Of a DNA stretch of 64,000 bases, positions 34,475 to 42,140 are shown in pieces. Below the pieces are notes generated by a model. The model did not search any database, was not told the origin of the DNA, and was given only the letters and a program-made list of their open reading frames with translations. The stretch is from positions 1 through 64,000 of the forward strand of contig DATISF010000001.1 of assembly GCA_035468985.1 (NCBI GenBank), read 5' to 3'. The translations under genes and the position numbers were made by a program. The stretch comes from DASVHS01 sp035468985 (lineage in GTDB: Bacteria; Acidobacteriota; Thermoanaerobaculia; Gp7-AA8). Numbering within the stretch: the first letter of the stretch is position 1; the number at the start of each line of letters is the position of its first letter.

Positions 34475-34746
34475 TTCTTCCTCACCCACCATGCATCGGA
34501 TTGTGCTGTCGAGGTTTGCGGCTGCGTGATGTGTTTCGGGGCGTGCTCCGCCAGCATTGCCAGAACATCGATCGTGCAGCTTCCGCCGCAGTGCCCGGTC
34601 GTGGCCGTCGTCCGCGCGGCAATCTGTTCGAGCGTCCAGGCCCCTTCGCGGATGGCTTTCTCGATCGTCCTGTACTTGATGTTGTTGCAGCGGCAGACGG
34701 TCTTCAGGCCGCGGATCGCAGGGTGCTGCGGCTGGGAACCGTCCAT
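34471..34746 (-). CDS. BFD-like [2Fe-2S] protein
   Basis: A 91-residue protein with a CxC pair (VCRCNN, residues about 18-20) and CGGSC about 35 residues later, the ligand spacing of bacterioferritin-associated ferredoxin/NirB-type [2Fe-2S] domains, with the helix AIREGAWTLEQIAARTTATTG between. It may pass electrons to a partner. The in-frame ATG 34746 gives the short form; longer readings extend into proline/arginine-rich antisense sequence. It opens a five-gene operon (BFD, ArsC/Spx selenoprotein, small membrane protein, metalloprotease, YfhO), which makes it a candidate electron donor for the selenoprotein. Confidence 0.8.
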   Translation of the reverse strand: MDGSQPQHPAIRGLKTVCRCNNIKYRTIEKAIREGAWTLEQIAARTTATTGHCGGSCTIDVLAMLAEHAPKHITQPQTSTAQSDAWWVRKK

Positions 34747-34938
34747 CTCGGCGAGGCTAACACAATCACTTTCTGCGCAAATCCCTGTCGAGCGCAGAAG
34801 CGGGCTTGCCGACTGTTGGGCGCGGGTGGGGCACGGGCGGGGTCGCCGATCTGGGCGGGTGGGGCTGGGGAGCGCGCCGGGTGAGCGTCGACAGCGCACC
34901 GCTTGCGCTGCGCTGCTTCGCGGCCTTCGGTCTGCGCA

Positions 34939-34967
34939 TTGCCGGATCGTACTCCTTTTCTTACAAT
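34939..34967 (+). promoter_or_regulatory. Sigma-70-like promoter of tRNA-Ala copy 1
   Basis: TTGCCG (34939-34944), 17-base spacer, TACAAT (34962-34967), then the tRNA 20 bases later. This is a good match to the vegetative consensus. The rest of 34747-34938 holds nothing recognisable. Confidence 0.65.
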
Positions 34968-34986
34968 GCCCGCCGACCTTCCCCGT

Positions 34987-35063
34987 GGGGCCGTAGCTCA
35001 GTTTGGGAGAGCGCCTGAATGGCATTCAGGAGGTCGTGAGTTCGATCCTCATCGGCTCCACCA
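34987..35063 (+). tRNA. tRNA-Ala (anticodon GGC), copy 1
   Basis: Seventy-seven bases with encoded CCA. Acceptor GGGGCCG/CGGCTCC, D-arm GCTC/GAGC, anticodon arm CCTGA-ATGGCAT-TCAGG with GGC at the loop centre, and T-arm GTGAG-TTCGATC-CTCAT. Confidence 0.97.
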
Positions 35064-35068
35064 ATTCT

Positions 35069-35536
35069 TCAACTCACGGCGCGGTACTTCGACTCCGCGC
35101 CGCCGCGGATTCGCTCCAGCGAGCCGTTGTTCACCATCTGCCGGATCGCGGCGCGGATCGCGGGATCGCCGTACCGTCCGATGAGCTTCACGAGGATCTT
35201 GTTCTCGCTCTTCGGCGTCCGGCAGAACGTCAGGATGGCCTGCTCGATCGGTGTCGCGGCCTCTCCTGCCGGGAGCCGCCCCTTCGCCTCGACGATCGTC
35301 ACTCCGGGATTGCCGACGCTGTCTCCCTCCACCACGCGTTTGAAGCGATCGGCGTTCGCGGCGAGAAAGCTCCGCAGCTTGCGACGAATCACGCCGCCGG
35401 CGCCCGAGGAACCGTAGCCGTGGATCACTTCGATGCGTCCGCGGTAGCCGCTCTCGAAAAAGGAGTTATAGGAAGCGACGAACTTGCGGATCGCCTCGGC
35501 GACGGTCAGGCCATGGAGGTCGATCTGGCGCGTCAT
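35069..35536 (-). CDS. Smr-domain protein
   Basis: A 155-residue protein with the Smr signature: DLHGLTVAEAI at the N-terminus and VIHGYGSSGAGGVIRRKLR (HGxG...LR) near residue 40. Smr domains bind or nick nucleic acid; recent work on relatives links them to ribosome collision rescue. The C-terminal part (ILTFCRTPKSENKILVKLIG) is like a winged-helix extension. ATG 35536 is chosen since residues upstream add only tRNA-flanking sequence. The gene lies between, and opposite to, two identical tRNA-Ala genes, its stop 5 bp from copy 1. Confidence 0.85.
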   Translation of the reverse strand: MTRQIDLHGLTVAEAIRKFVASYNSFFESGYRGRIEVIHGYGSSGAGGVIRRKLRSFLAANADRFKRVVEGDSVGNPGVTIVEAKGRLPAGEAATPIEQAILTFCRTPKSENKILVKLIGRYGDPAIRAAIRQMVNNGSLERIRGGAESKYRAVS

Positions 35537-35591
35537 GGAGCGGAATTTTGACCGACTCGAAGCGTTAGCGATCCTGCCAACCAACGGTCGT

Positions 35592-35668
35592 GGGGCCGTA
35601 GCTCAGTTTGGGAGAGCGCCTGAATGGCATTCAGGAGGTCGTGAGTTCGATCCTCATCGGCTCCACCA
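35592..35668 (+). tRNA. tRNA-Ala (anticodon GGC), copy 2
   Basis: Identical over all 77 bases to the copy at 34987-35063. Identity outside the tRNA is limited to a few bases (CGT before, AAT after). A TTGACC box lies at 35548-35553, but no good -10 box is apparent. Confidence 0.97.
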
Positions 35669-35769
35669 ATCACACCCGGTTTCCTTTTCGCACCCCTCAG
35701 TGTCCCACTGATAAGCGTGCTCTGGCACCACTTGAGCAGAGGACGTATGTTCCGCGAGGTGCAGCAGGC

Positions 35770-36537
35770 ATGTTCGACGACGTACTCATCGAATCCGCCG
35801 GAATAGACAGGACGAAAGGCAAGGGCGTCACAACGCTCATTTCGGCCGTCATTCATCTCGCGATTCTCGGCGCGGTGATCGCGGCCGGGTACTACGTCAA
35901 GAAGAACCCGCAGATCATCGAGAAGCCAATCCGCGCGTTCGTCGTTGCCGCCGCCCCTCCGCCCCCACCACCACCCCCGCCGGCGCCCTCCTCCGGCGCG
36001 ACCATCCCTCATCCCCAGCAGAAGGTCGAGACGCCGAAGGAGCAGCCGACGTTCCATCAGCCGAACGAAATCCCGAGAGACGTGCCGGAGACCGAGGTGC
36101 GGACCGATACGGCGAATTCGGCGGCCGGAGTGGTGGGCGGGCAGGTCGGAGGCGTGGTCGGTGGCGTCGTTGGCGGCGTCGTCGGCGGCGTCGTCGGCGG
36201 GACCCTCGGCGGACAGCTCGGCGGGCAGCTGGGCGGAACGGGCGACAAACCGGTTCGCGTCGGCGGCGACGTCAGCGCTCCGACCTCGACGTATCGCGTC
36301 GATCCCGTGTACACGGAAATCGCCCGCAAGGCTCGAATCGAGGGAGTCGTCATCATCGAGGCCATCATCGACCGCAACGGCAATGTCACCGATGCGCGCA
36401 TCCTGAAGCCGCTCCCCATGGGACTATCGGAGCAGGCGCTCGATGCCGTGAAGAAGTGGAAGTTCAGACCGGGCATGCTCAACGGCCAGCCCGTCCCCGT
36501 GATTTACGACCTGACGGTCAATTTCCGTCTGCAGTAG
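35770..36537 (+). CDS. tonB: Energy transducer TonB
   Basis: A 255-residue inner-membrane protein: cytoplasmic head, one helix (LISAVIHLAILGAVIAAGYY), a proline-rich stretch (about ten consecutive Pro near residue 60), then a Gly/Val-rich repeat of GGVVGGVVGG units (residues about 118-150) and the TonB C-terminal domain (KARIEGVVIIEAIIDRNGNV, TDARILKPLPMG, WKFRPGMLNGQPVPVIYDL). It should span the periplasm and drive outer-membrane receptors using ExbB/ExbD. The ExbB and two ExbD genes follow directly. The GGVVGG tract is unusual; it may extend the linker. Confidence 0.92.
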   Translation: MFDDVLIESAGIDRTKGKGVTTLISAVIHLAILGAVIAAGYYVKKNPQIIEKPIRAFVVAAAPPPPPPPPPAPSSGATIPHPQQKVETPKEQPTFHQPNEIPRDVPETEVRTDTANSAAGVVGGQVGGVVGGVVGGVVGGVVGGTLGGQLGGQLGGTGDKPVRVGGDVSAPTSTYRVDPVYTEIARKARIEGVVIIEAIIDRNGNVTDARILKPLPMGLSEQALDAVKKWKFRPGMLNGQPVPVIYDLTVNFRLQ

Positions 36538-36562
36538 CAGCAGGATCGAGAGGAGTCGCCTG

Positions 36563-37294
36563 ATGGAAGGAATGAACAGTTTCAGCCTCATCGGCATGTG
36601 GCAGTCGATGAACTGGGTCGCCCGAGGCGTGGTGGTCGTGCTGGCGATCATGTCGGTGTGGTCGCTGACGATTGCGATCGAGCGCCTCTACCGGTTTCAG
36701 AAAGCAAAGAAGGAGTCGCTTCGTCTGGCGCGCGAAGTCACGCCGCTGCTCAAGGCCCACCGCCTTGACGACGCGATCACTCTGGCGAAGAAGAAAGACT
36801 TCGTGCACAGCCACCTCGCGCGCGTGCTGTCGGCGGGGCTCACGGAATTTCAATACGAAACCGCACAGGCCCTCCCCGAAGACTTCGACCTCGTCGCCTC
36901 GGGCCAGCGCGCCCTCGAGCGCGAGACGCTCATGACCACGGCGGAAATGAAGAAAGGTCTCGGCAATCTGGCCACCATCTCGACGACGGCTCCGTTCGTC
37001 GGACTATTCGGCACAGTCGCCGGCATCATTCACGCGTTCCAGGGAATGGCCATCACCGGATCGGGCGGACTCGGCGCCGTCTCCGCCGGTATCGCGGAAG
37101 CGCTCGTGACCACGGCGTTCGGACTATTCGTAGCCATCCCCGCGGTCTGGCTCTACAACTACTTCCTCCAGAAGGTCGAACGTTTCCAGGTGGAGATGTC
37201 GAACTCGTCGTCGCAGCTCATCGACTATTTCATCAAGAATGAAGCGCGCGCCCGCGCAGGCACGGCCCACGCCGCGGCCAGCGTCCGCGCCTGA
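36563..37294 (+). CDS. exbB: MotA/TolQ/ExbB proton channel family protein
   Basis: A 243-residue inner-membrane protein with three helices: WVARGVVVVLAIMSVWSLTI, then ISTTAPFVGLFGTVAGIIHA and EALVTTAFGLFVAIPAVWLY. The TGxxxTAFG-type and GLxGTVxGI motifs are those of ExbB/TolQ stators that conduct protons to energise TonB. The gene starts 25 bp after tonB with a GAGAGGAG site. Paired with the next two ExbD-like genes. Confidence 0.93.
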   Translation: MEGMNSFSLIGMWQSMNWVARGVVVVLAIMSVWSLTIAIERLYRFQKAKKESLRLAREVTPLLKAHRLDDAITLAKKKDFVHSHLARVLSAGLTEFQYETAQALPEDFDLVASGQRALERETLMTTAEMKKGLGNLATISTTAPFVGLFGTVAGIIHAFQGMAITGSGGLGAVSAGIAEALVTTAFGLFVAIPAVWLYNYFLQKVERFQVEMSNSSSQLIDYFIKNEARARAGTAHAAASVRA

Positions 37295-37302
37295 GGTAAG
37301 CG

Positions 37303-37749
37303 ATGGCGTTCGGAATGGGGGGCGGCAGCCCCGATGAAGTCAAGGGAGACATCAACGTCACGCCGCTCGTCGACGTCTGTCTCGTGCTGCTGATCATCTT
37401 CATGGTCGTCACTCCGATGCTGCAGCAGGGGGTCGACGTGCTTCTCCCCGAGGGTCCGCACGCGGAGAAGAAACCGGGGAAGGAAGGCGATCTGATCATC
37501 TCCATCAAGCAGGACGGGACGGTGTTCGTCGGACAGGACTGGATCCCCGATCGGAATCTCGTCACCTACCTGCGAGCCGAGCATCAGAAGGACCCGAACC
37601 GCGCGGTGATGCTCAAGGCCGATAAGCGCATCAACTACGGCAAAGTGCGGATGGTCATGAAGGCGGCGAACGAAGCCGACTTCACCGGCGTGGCCATCCT
37701 CACCGAGAACCAGCAGGCCGGCACGCAGATGGCCCGGGGGAGGACGTAG
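37303..37749 (+). CDS. exbD: ExbD/TolR family protein, copy 1
   Basis: A 148-residue biopolymer-transport protein: short cytoplasmic N-terminus, one helix containing the proton-carrying Asp in INVTPLVDVCLVLLIIFMVV, and a periplasmic domain ending in ADFTGVAILTENQQ. It works with ExbB and TonB. It begins 8 bp after exbB. Confidence 0.92.
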   Translation: MAFGMGGGSPDEVKGDINVTPLVDVCLVLLIIFMVVTPMLQQGVDVLLPEGPHAEKKPGKEGDLIISIKQDGTVFVGQDWIPDRNLVTYLRAEHQKDPNRAVMLKADKRINYGKVRMVMKAANEADFTGVAILTENQQAGTQMARGRT

Positions 37750-37751
37750 CG

Positions 37752-38174
37752 ATGTCGATGGGTGGAGGAGGCGGCACCGGCGTCCGCTCCGAGATCAACA
37801 TCACGCCGCTCGTCGACGTCGTGCTCGTGCTGCTGATCATCTTCATGGTGGCGACGCCGATCCTGCAGATGGGACTCGATGTCGAAGTGCCGCCGAAGGT
37901 CGAGGTGACCGGACCGCCGCCGGAGTCGGAGAAGAATCAGCTGGTGGTCACCGTCCGGCGCGACGGCATCTACCTCAACACGCAGAACGTCGGCACGCCG
38001 AAAGGACTGCGCGACGCGCTGGCCCCGCAGATGATCTCGCGCCCGCCGGCGGACCGCGTCGTCTTCATCAACGCCGAGGATTCCGTTTCGTTCGACTCGG
38101 CCGTCGCGGCGATGGATGCCGCGCATGAGGCAGGGGCGGCGAAGGTGGGATTTCTCACGGACGCGCCCAGGTAA
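37752..38174 (+). CDS. exbD: ExbD/TolR family protein, copy 2
   Basis: A 140-residue paralogue of the preceding gene (INITPLVDVVLVLLIIFMVA with the same Asp), with a divergent periplasmic domain. Two adjacent ExbD genes are common in Acidobacteriota and Bacteroidota. It begins 2 bp after the first copy and closes the operon. The following 96 bp (38175-38270) contain short repeats of CGGGTC/GACCCG kind but no gene. Confidence 0.92.
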   Translation: MSMGGGGGTGVRSEINITPLVDVVLVLLIIFMVATPILQMGLDVEVPPKVEVTGPPPESEKNQLVVTVRRDGIYLNTQNVGTPKGLRDALAPQMISRPPADRVVFINAEDSVSFDSAVAAMDAAHEAGAAKVGFLTDAPR

Positions 38175-38270
38175 GTAGCAGGTATCGGGTCCTGTGGGCC
38201 TTCGCGTCCGAGGAATCCTCTTGCGCCAAGGCCCCCGAGACCCGACACCTGGCACCCACGACCCGAGGAT

Positions 38271-38368
38271 TGGCGGAGGCGTGTCGGAATCGAACCAACC
38301 TTTCGACGCTTCCGCGCCGAAACAACGGTTTTGAAGACCGCGGAGGCCACCAGACCCCATTCGCCTCC
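38271..38368 (-). tRNA. selC: tRNA-Sec (selenocysteine, anticodon UCA)
   Basis: A 98-base tRNA with encoded CCA. Acceptor GGAGGCG/CGCCTCC, anticodon arm GCGGT-CTTCAAA-ACCGT with TCA at the loop centre, T-arm GTTGG-TTCGATT-CCGAC, and a long variable arm TTTCGGCGC/GCGTCGAAA of nine pairs. The long variable arm and UCA anticodon distinguish it from tRNA-Ser and from suppressors. It reads opposite to the pilus locus. It justifies reading the two in-frame TGA codons in this window as selenocysteine. Confidence 0.95.
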
Positions 38369-38433
38369 GTCTGGTGAGCGCGAATTCGAACAAGGGACAA
38401 TTCGCGCAAATTGCCTCGCGTACAATCGCGGCC

Positions 38434-39228
38434 GTGGTGTTCCTGCTGCCGTTTACAGCCTTCGCGCTCGGCGCGATCGTCGGCAGTTTTCTCAACGTCG
38501 TCATATACCGCTATCCGCGACACCAGTCGATCGTCTTTCCCGCCAGCCACTGCGGCAGCTGCAACGCGCCAATCAAGCCGTACGACAACGTCCCGATCCT
38601 CAGCTATCTCTGGCTGCGGGGCCGCTGCCGCGCGTGCAAGGCGCCGTTCTCGCTCCGCTACCCGCTCGTCGAGCTGGCCAACGCGCTGTTCTATCTCGCC
38701 GTCTATCAGCGGACCGGACCGACGGTCGTGTTCGTGCCGGTTGCCGCCGTCGTCTCCATGTTCATCATCCTGATCTACATCGACGCCGAGATTCAGATCC
38801 TCCCCGACGTCGTCACCTACCCCGGCATCGCGATCGGAATCGCGACGTCGTTCATCAGCCCGCTCGCGCATGACCTGATCCTGGCCAGCTCCTGGCTCGA
38901 TTCGGTGCTCGGTGCTGTCCTCGGTGCGGCGTTGCTGTCGTTCGTGATCCTCGCCTACTGGCTGATCCGGAAGGTGCAGGGCATGGGCTGGGGCGACGTG
39001 TCGATGATCGCGATGATCGGAGCCCTGCTCGGCGCGAGCAGCGTCCCGGGGGTGCTGCTTCTGGCCTCGATCGCCGGCGCGATCATCGGCCTTCCGCTCG
39101 CGCTGCGTCATGAGCGCGGCATGCAGGTCGCGCTTCCCTTCGGCGTGTTCCTCGGGTTCGCGACCTTGGGTGTGCTCTTCTTTGGCCGTACACTTTGGAC
39201 ATGGTACGCGGCGCTTCTCCTGCGCTGA
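38434..39228 (+). CDS. pilD: Prepilin peptidase (type IV leader peptidase, A24 family)
   Basis: A 265-residue (from GTG 38434) inner-membrane aspartic protease that cleaves and N-methylates prepilins. Visible: VGSFLNVVIYRYPRHQS, the zinc-like cysteine quartet CGSCNAPI and CRACKAPFSLRYPLVE, IYIDAEIQILPDVVTY (catalytic Asp) and MGWGDVSMIAMIGALLG (second Asp). An upstream GTG 38374 is in frame, but would add 20 polar residues, and the family normally starts close to the first helix. A TACAAT box lies at 38421-38426. First gene of the pilus locus; it overlaps the kinase gene by 28 bp. Confidence 0.92.
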   Translation: MVFLLPFTAFALGAIVGSFLNVVIYRYPRHQSIVFPASHCGSCNAPIKPYDNVPILSYLWLRGRCRACKAPFSLRYPLVELANALFYLAVYQRTGPTVVFVPVAAVVSMFIILIYIDAEIQILPDVVTYPGIAIGIATSFISPLAHDLILASSWLDSVLGAVLGAALLSFVILAYWLIRKVQGMGWGDVSMIAMIGALLGASSVPGVLLLASIAGAIIGLPLALRHERGMQVALPFGVFLGFATLGVLFFGRTLWTWYAALLLR

Positions 39229-40925
39229 CCAGGATCGGCTTCCGCCGCGACGTCAAACTGTTTCTCACGTTTCTCGTGGCGTTCTTCGTCGCCCTCATCG
39301 CCATGCTGCTGCTCCTGATGCAGAGCAACCTGGCCCGGACGCGGCTGGCGATCTCGGACAAGGAAAACATCGTCGCGGACATCGCCACGCAGGATCTGCG
39401 CAGAGTGATCGCCTCCTTCGGCGCCAGCGAGTTCGACTCGAGCATGCTTTCGCTCCGCACGCGCCTCCCCATCGATGCCATCGAGGTGCGGAGGAGCGGC
39501 CGGATCCGACGTTCCGGTGAGGTCGGGCTGGGGCAGGAGAGCGTCACGCGCAATCTCCCCGGCGCAACGGCGACCTATTACTTCGACACCGCGCCGATCC
39601 GGCTCGTCCAGCAGCGATTCAACTTCACGCTGGCGATCACGCTCGTGGCAACGCTCTGCGGCATCCTGCTGATGTTTCTGTACGTGCCGCGGATTCTGCG
39701 GCCGATCGACGAGATGCTCGGCCATGCTCGCGCGCTCGGCGAAGCCGACCCGGCCGAAGACGAAGCGGCTTACCTGATCGAGACGTTCCGCGACTCCATC
39801 TCGACACTGAAGCGGCAGGAGGTCGAGCTCAAACAACTTCACGAGATGGAGAAGAGCCGGGCCGACGATCTGCAGACGATCACCTCCACGCTCACCCGCA
39901 GTCTGACATCCGGCTTCATCGCCCTCGGCCCCGACCGTCATGTCGTGGACATGAACACCGCGGCTCGCGACATCCTGAGCATCGCCGAAGGAGAAGCGCA
40001 GCGGCAGTCGATCGAAGAGCTGTTCCGCGACTCCTCCGCCGCCGCTCAACTGGCGAAGCTCATCGAGGCACATGAGCCGATCTCCCGTCAGGAGATCGAG
40101 CTTCGCGGCGGCACAGGACAGCCGAAAGCGATCGGCCTGACCACGGTTCCGCTCGTGAATCCGTCCGAGAAATTTCTCGGCACCCTCGTTCTTTTCACCG
40201 ATCTCACGCAGGTTCGCCGCCTCGAGTGGCGCGTCCGGGAGATGCAGAGCCTCGCCGATCTCGGCGTGATGTCGGCGGCGATCGCCCACGAGTTCCGCAA
40301 CTCGCTGTCGACGATTCTCGGGTTGCTGAAGCTGGCGCGGCGCAACGAGCTGCCTGCCGACGTCGACGCCAAACTGACCACGGCCGAGCGCGAGTCGCAC
40401 GAGCTGGCCGAGGCGGTGACGGGGCTGCTGCAGTTCGCCAGGCCGATGCGCTTGCAGATCGCCGACGTCGATCTTCGCGCTCTTCTCGAAGACATCGTCG
40501 AGCGCGTGCGGGAGTCGTCGCCCGCCAGCTTCGAGATTCGAGGACCGCACCTGCAGGTGCGCGGCGATGCCAGCCTGCTCGCGCGCGCGTTCGAGAACCT
40601 GATCCGCAATGCGATGGATGCGACCTCCGAGACACCGCATCCGGAGATCGAGATCTCCATCGCCGAATCGCCCGAACCGGCCGTGGAGATCCGGGACAAC
40701 GGAACGGGCATCGTCGAGAAGGACGCTGGCAATCTGTTCCTCCCCTTTCACACGACGAAGGCGCACGGCATCGGCATGGGCCTTCCGCTGGCTCGGAAGA
40801 TCTTTCTCCTCCACGGCGGCACGATCTCGATTGCCGCAAGGCCCGAGGGGGGCGCGGTGGTGCGCGTGGAGCTTCTCGACAGTTCCACCGCGGTCGAACA
40901 GATCGGGCAGCAGATCAGCGCGTGA
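39201..40925 (+). CDS. PAS-containing sensor histidine kinase (PilS/NtrB-like)
   Basis: A 574-residue membrane kinase. Two helices (LFLTFLVAFFVALIAMLLLL; ITLVATLCGILLMFLYVP) flank a periplasmic segment of about 120 residues. HAMP-like sequence and a PAS domain (GFIALGPDRHVVDMNTAARD) follow, then the H-box IAHEFRNSLSTILGLLKLAR and the ATPase motifs NLIRNAMDA, DNGTGI and GIGMGLPLAR. It should autophosphorylate and signal to a response regulator controlling pilus expression, but none lies next to it. ATG 39201 is taken rather than TTG 39195. Confidence 0.9.
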   Translation: MVRGASPALTRIGFRRDVKLFLTFLVAFFVALIAMLLLLMQSNLARTRLAISDKENIVADIATQDLRRVIASFGASEFDSSMLSLRTRLPIDAIEVRRSGRIRRSGEVGLGQESVTRNLPGATATYYFDTAPIRLVQQRFNFTLAITLVATLCGILLMFLYVPRILRPIDEMLGHARALGEADPAEDEAAYLIETFRDSISTLKRQEVELKQLHEMEKSRADDLQTITSTLTRSLTSGFIALGPDRHVVDMNTAARDILSIAEGEAQRQSIEELFRDSSAAAQLAKLIEAHEPISRQEIELRGGTGQPKAIGLTTVPLVNPSEKFLGTLVLFTDLTQVRRLEWRVREMQSLADLGVMSAAIAHEFRNSLSTILGLLKLARRNELPADVDAKLTTAERESHELAEAVTGLLQFARPMRLQIADVDLRALLEDIVERVRESSPASFEIRGPHLQVRGDASLLARAFENLIRNAMDATSETPHPEIEISIAESPEPAVEIRDNGTGIVEKDAGNLFLPFHTTKAHGIGMGLPLARKIFLLHGGTISIAARPEGGAVVRVELLDSSTAVEQIGQQISA

Positions 40926-41069
40926 GCGCTGCGGGTGTTACAATTTCTCCCAGTCGACGAAGCATGCAGCCGCGCCGGCGGCGGCAACCTCGGTCCTAAC
41001 ACATGCTGTTGCCGTTGTTTACCACGCATGAGAGCGCGTGGCACCTCGGCTGCACAAGGAGAGTGCTCA

Positions 41070-41579
41070 ATGAATCGTCGCGAATCGGGCTACTCACTCG
41101 TCGAGATTCTCGTCGTCGTCGCCATGATCGGAATCATTTCCCTGGTGACGGTGCCGAACTTCATCGCCATGCAGCGCTCCAGCAAGCTGAAGTCGTCGAT
41201 GCGCAACTTCGTGGGCGACGTGCGCGGCATGCGTCAGCGCGCGGTCACGAAGCATCATCAGACAAAGATCAGCTTCGTCACCGGCACGGCGATCACCGGT
41301 CGCAATTACACGATTGCCGAATTCGATCCGGTCAGCAGCACGTGGCAGCAGATCGGGCCGGCAAAGCGCCTCGACGAAGCGTGCTACGTCGTCAGCCAGA
41401 CGAACCTCACGGACGTCGATGGCGACGGCACGATCGACCTCGTGTTCAAGCCGGACGGCGCGCCGGTGTTGCCGCCGAATATCTTCGAGGCCACCACGGT
41501 CCTGAAGACAGACTGGAATCTTCCCACGAGCCAATACACGGTGACGATCACATTTTCCGGCGCAGTGAAAACGAGCTGA
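41070..41579 (+). CDS. Prepilin, GspH/FimT-like
   Basis: A 169-residue protein with the class III leader RRESG|YSLVEILVVVAMIGII, including Glu5 and a Tyr at position +1 in place of Phe. The rest is a globular pseudopilin domain with a GspH/FimT look (NFVGDVRGMRQRAVTKHHQT). It should be matured by PilD and assembled in the tip or initiating complex. AAGGAG lies before ATG 41070. The 144-bp upstream gap contains a TACAAT box (40939-40944) that may start the pilin operon. Confidence 0.85.
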   Translation: MNRRESGYSLVEILVVVAMIGIISLVTVPNFIAMQRSSKLKSSMRNFVGDVRGMRQRAVTKHHQTKISFVTGTAITGRNYTIAEFDPVSSTWQQIGPAKRLDEACYVVSQTNLTDVDGDGTIDLVFKPDGAPVLPPNIFEATTVLKTDWNLPTSQYTVTITFSGAVKTS

Positions 41580-41591
41580 GGAGTCATCGGA

Positions 41592-42140
41592 ATGTCGCAC
41601 GCACACCGCTTCCGCAACAGCGAGCGCGGATACAACCTGGTCGAAGTCCTCATCGCCATGGCGCTCATGGGAACGGTCCTCATGTCGATCATGAGCCTGT
41701 TCTACTTCGGCCGCCGCAACGTCTACAGCGGCAAGGAAATGACCCAGGCCGTGGCCCTCGGCACGCACGTGCTGGAGGACGTCAACACGATGACGAAATC
41801 GGCCGTCGTGGCCGCGTTCGCCCTTCCCACCGGGGTCGGCAGCGCGAACACGGTCGGCGGCCAGAGCTTCCCCAACAGTTTCATCCGCACGACCACGAAC
41901 ATCTCCGTGACTACCGACCCGAACGGATTCCTGCAGCGATGGCAGACCGAGATGGTCAGCGACAACAAGTTTCAGAACGGCGTCGTGACGATCGTCTTCA
42001 CGCCGACCGCGGATGGAACGAACGCGCCGGCGCAGATGGCGACATCGACCGTGGTGAAGATGCGCGTCTTCATCACATGGGGTGAAGCCTTGCGCCAGCG
42101 TCAGGTCACACTCGACAGCGTCAAGATCGAACGGCAATGA
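41592..42140 (+). CDS. Type IV minor prepilin, PilV-like
   Basis: A 182-residue protein with leader SERG|YNLVEVLIAMALMGTVL, keeping Glu5 and again Tyr at +1. The globular part is Thr/Asn-rich and lacks cysteines. Its stop overlaps the next gene by 4 bp, matching the FimT-PilV-PilW-PilX order of minor pilin operons. Confidence 0.82.
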   Translation: MSHAHRFRNSERGYNLVEVLIAMALMGTVLMSIMSLFYFGRRNVYSGKEMTQAVALGTHVLEDVNTMTKSAVVAAFALPTGVGSANTVGGQSFPNSFIRTTTNISVTTDPNGFLQRWQTEMVSDNKFQNGVVTIVFTPTADGTNAPAQMATSTVVKMRVFITWGEALRQRQVTLDSVKIERQ

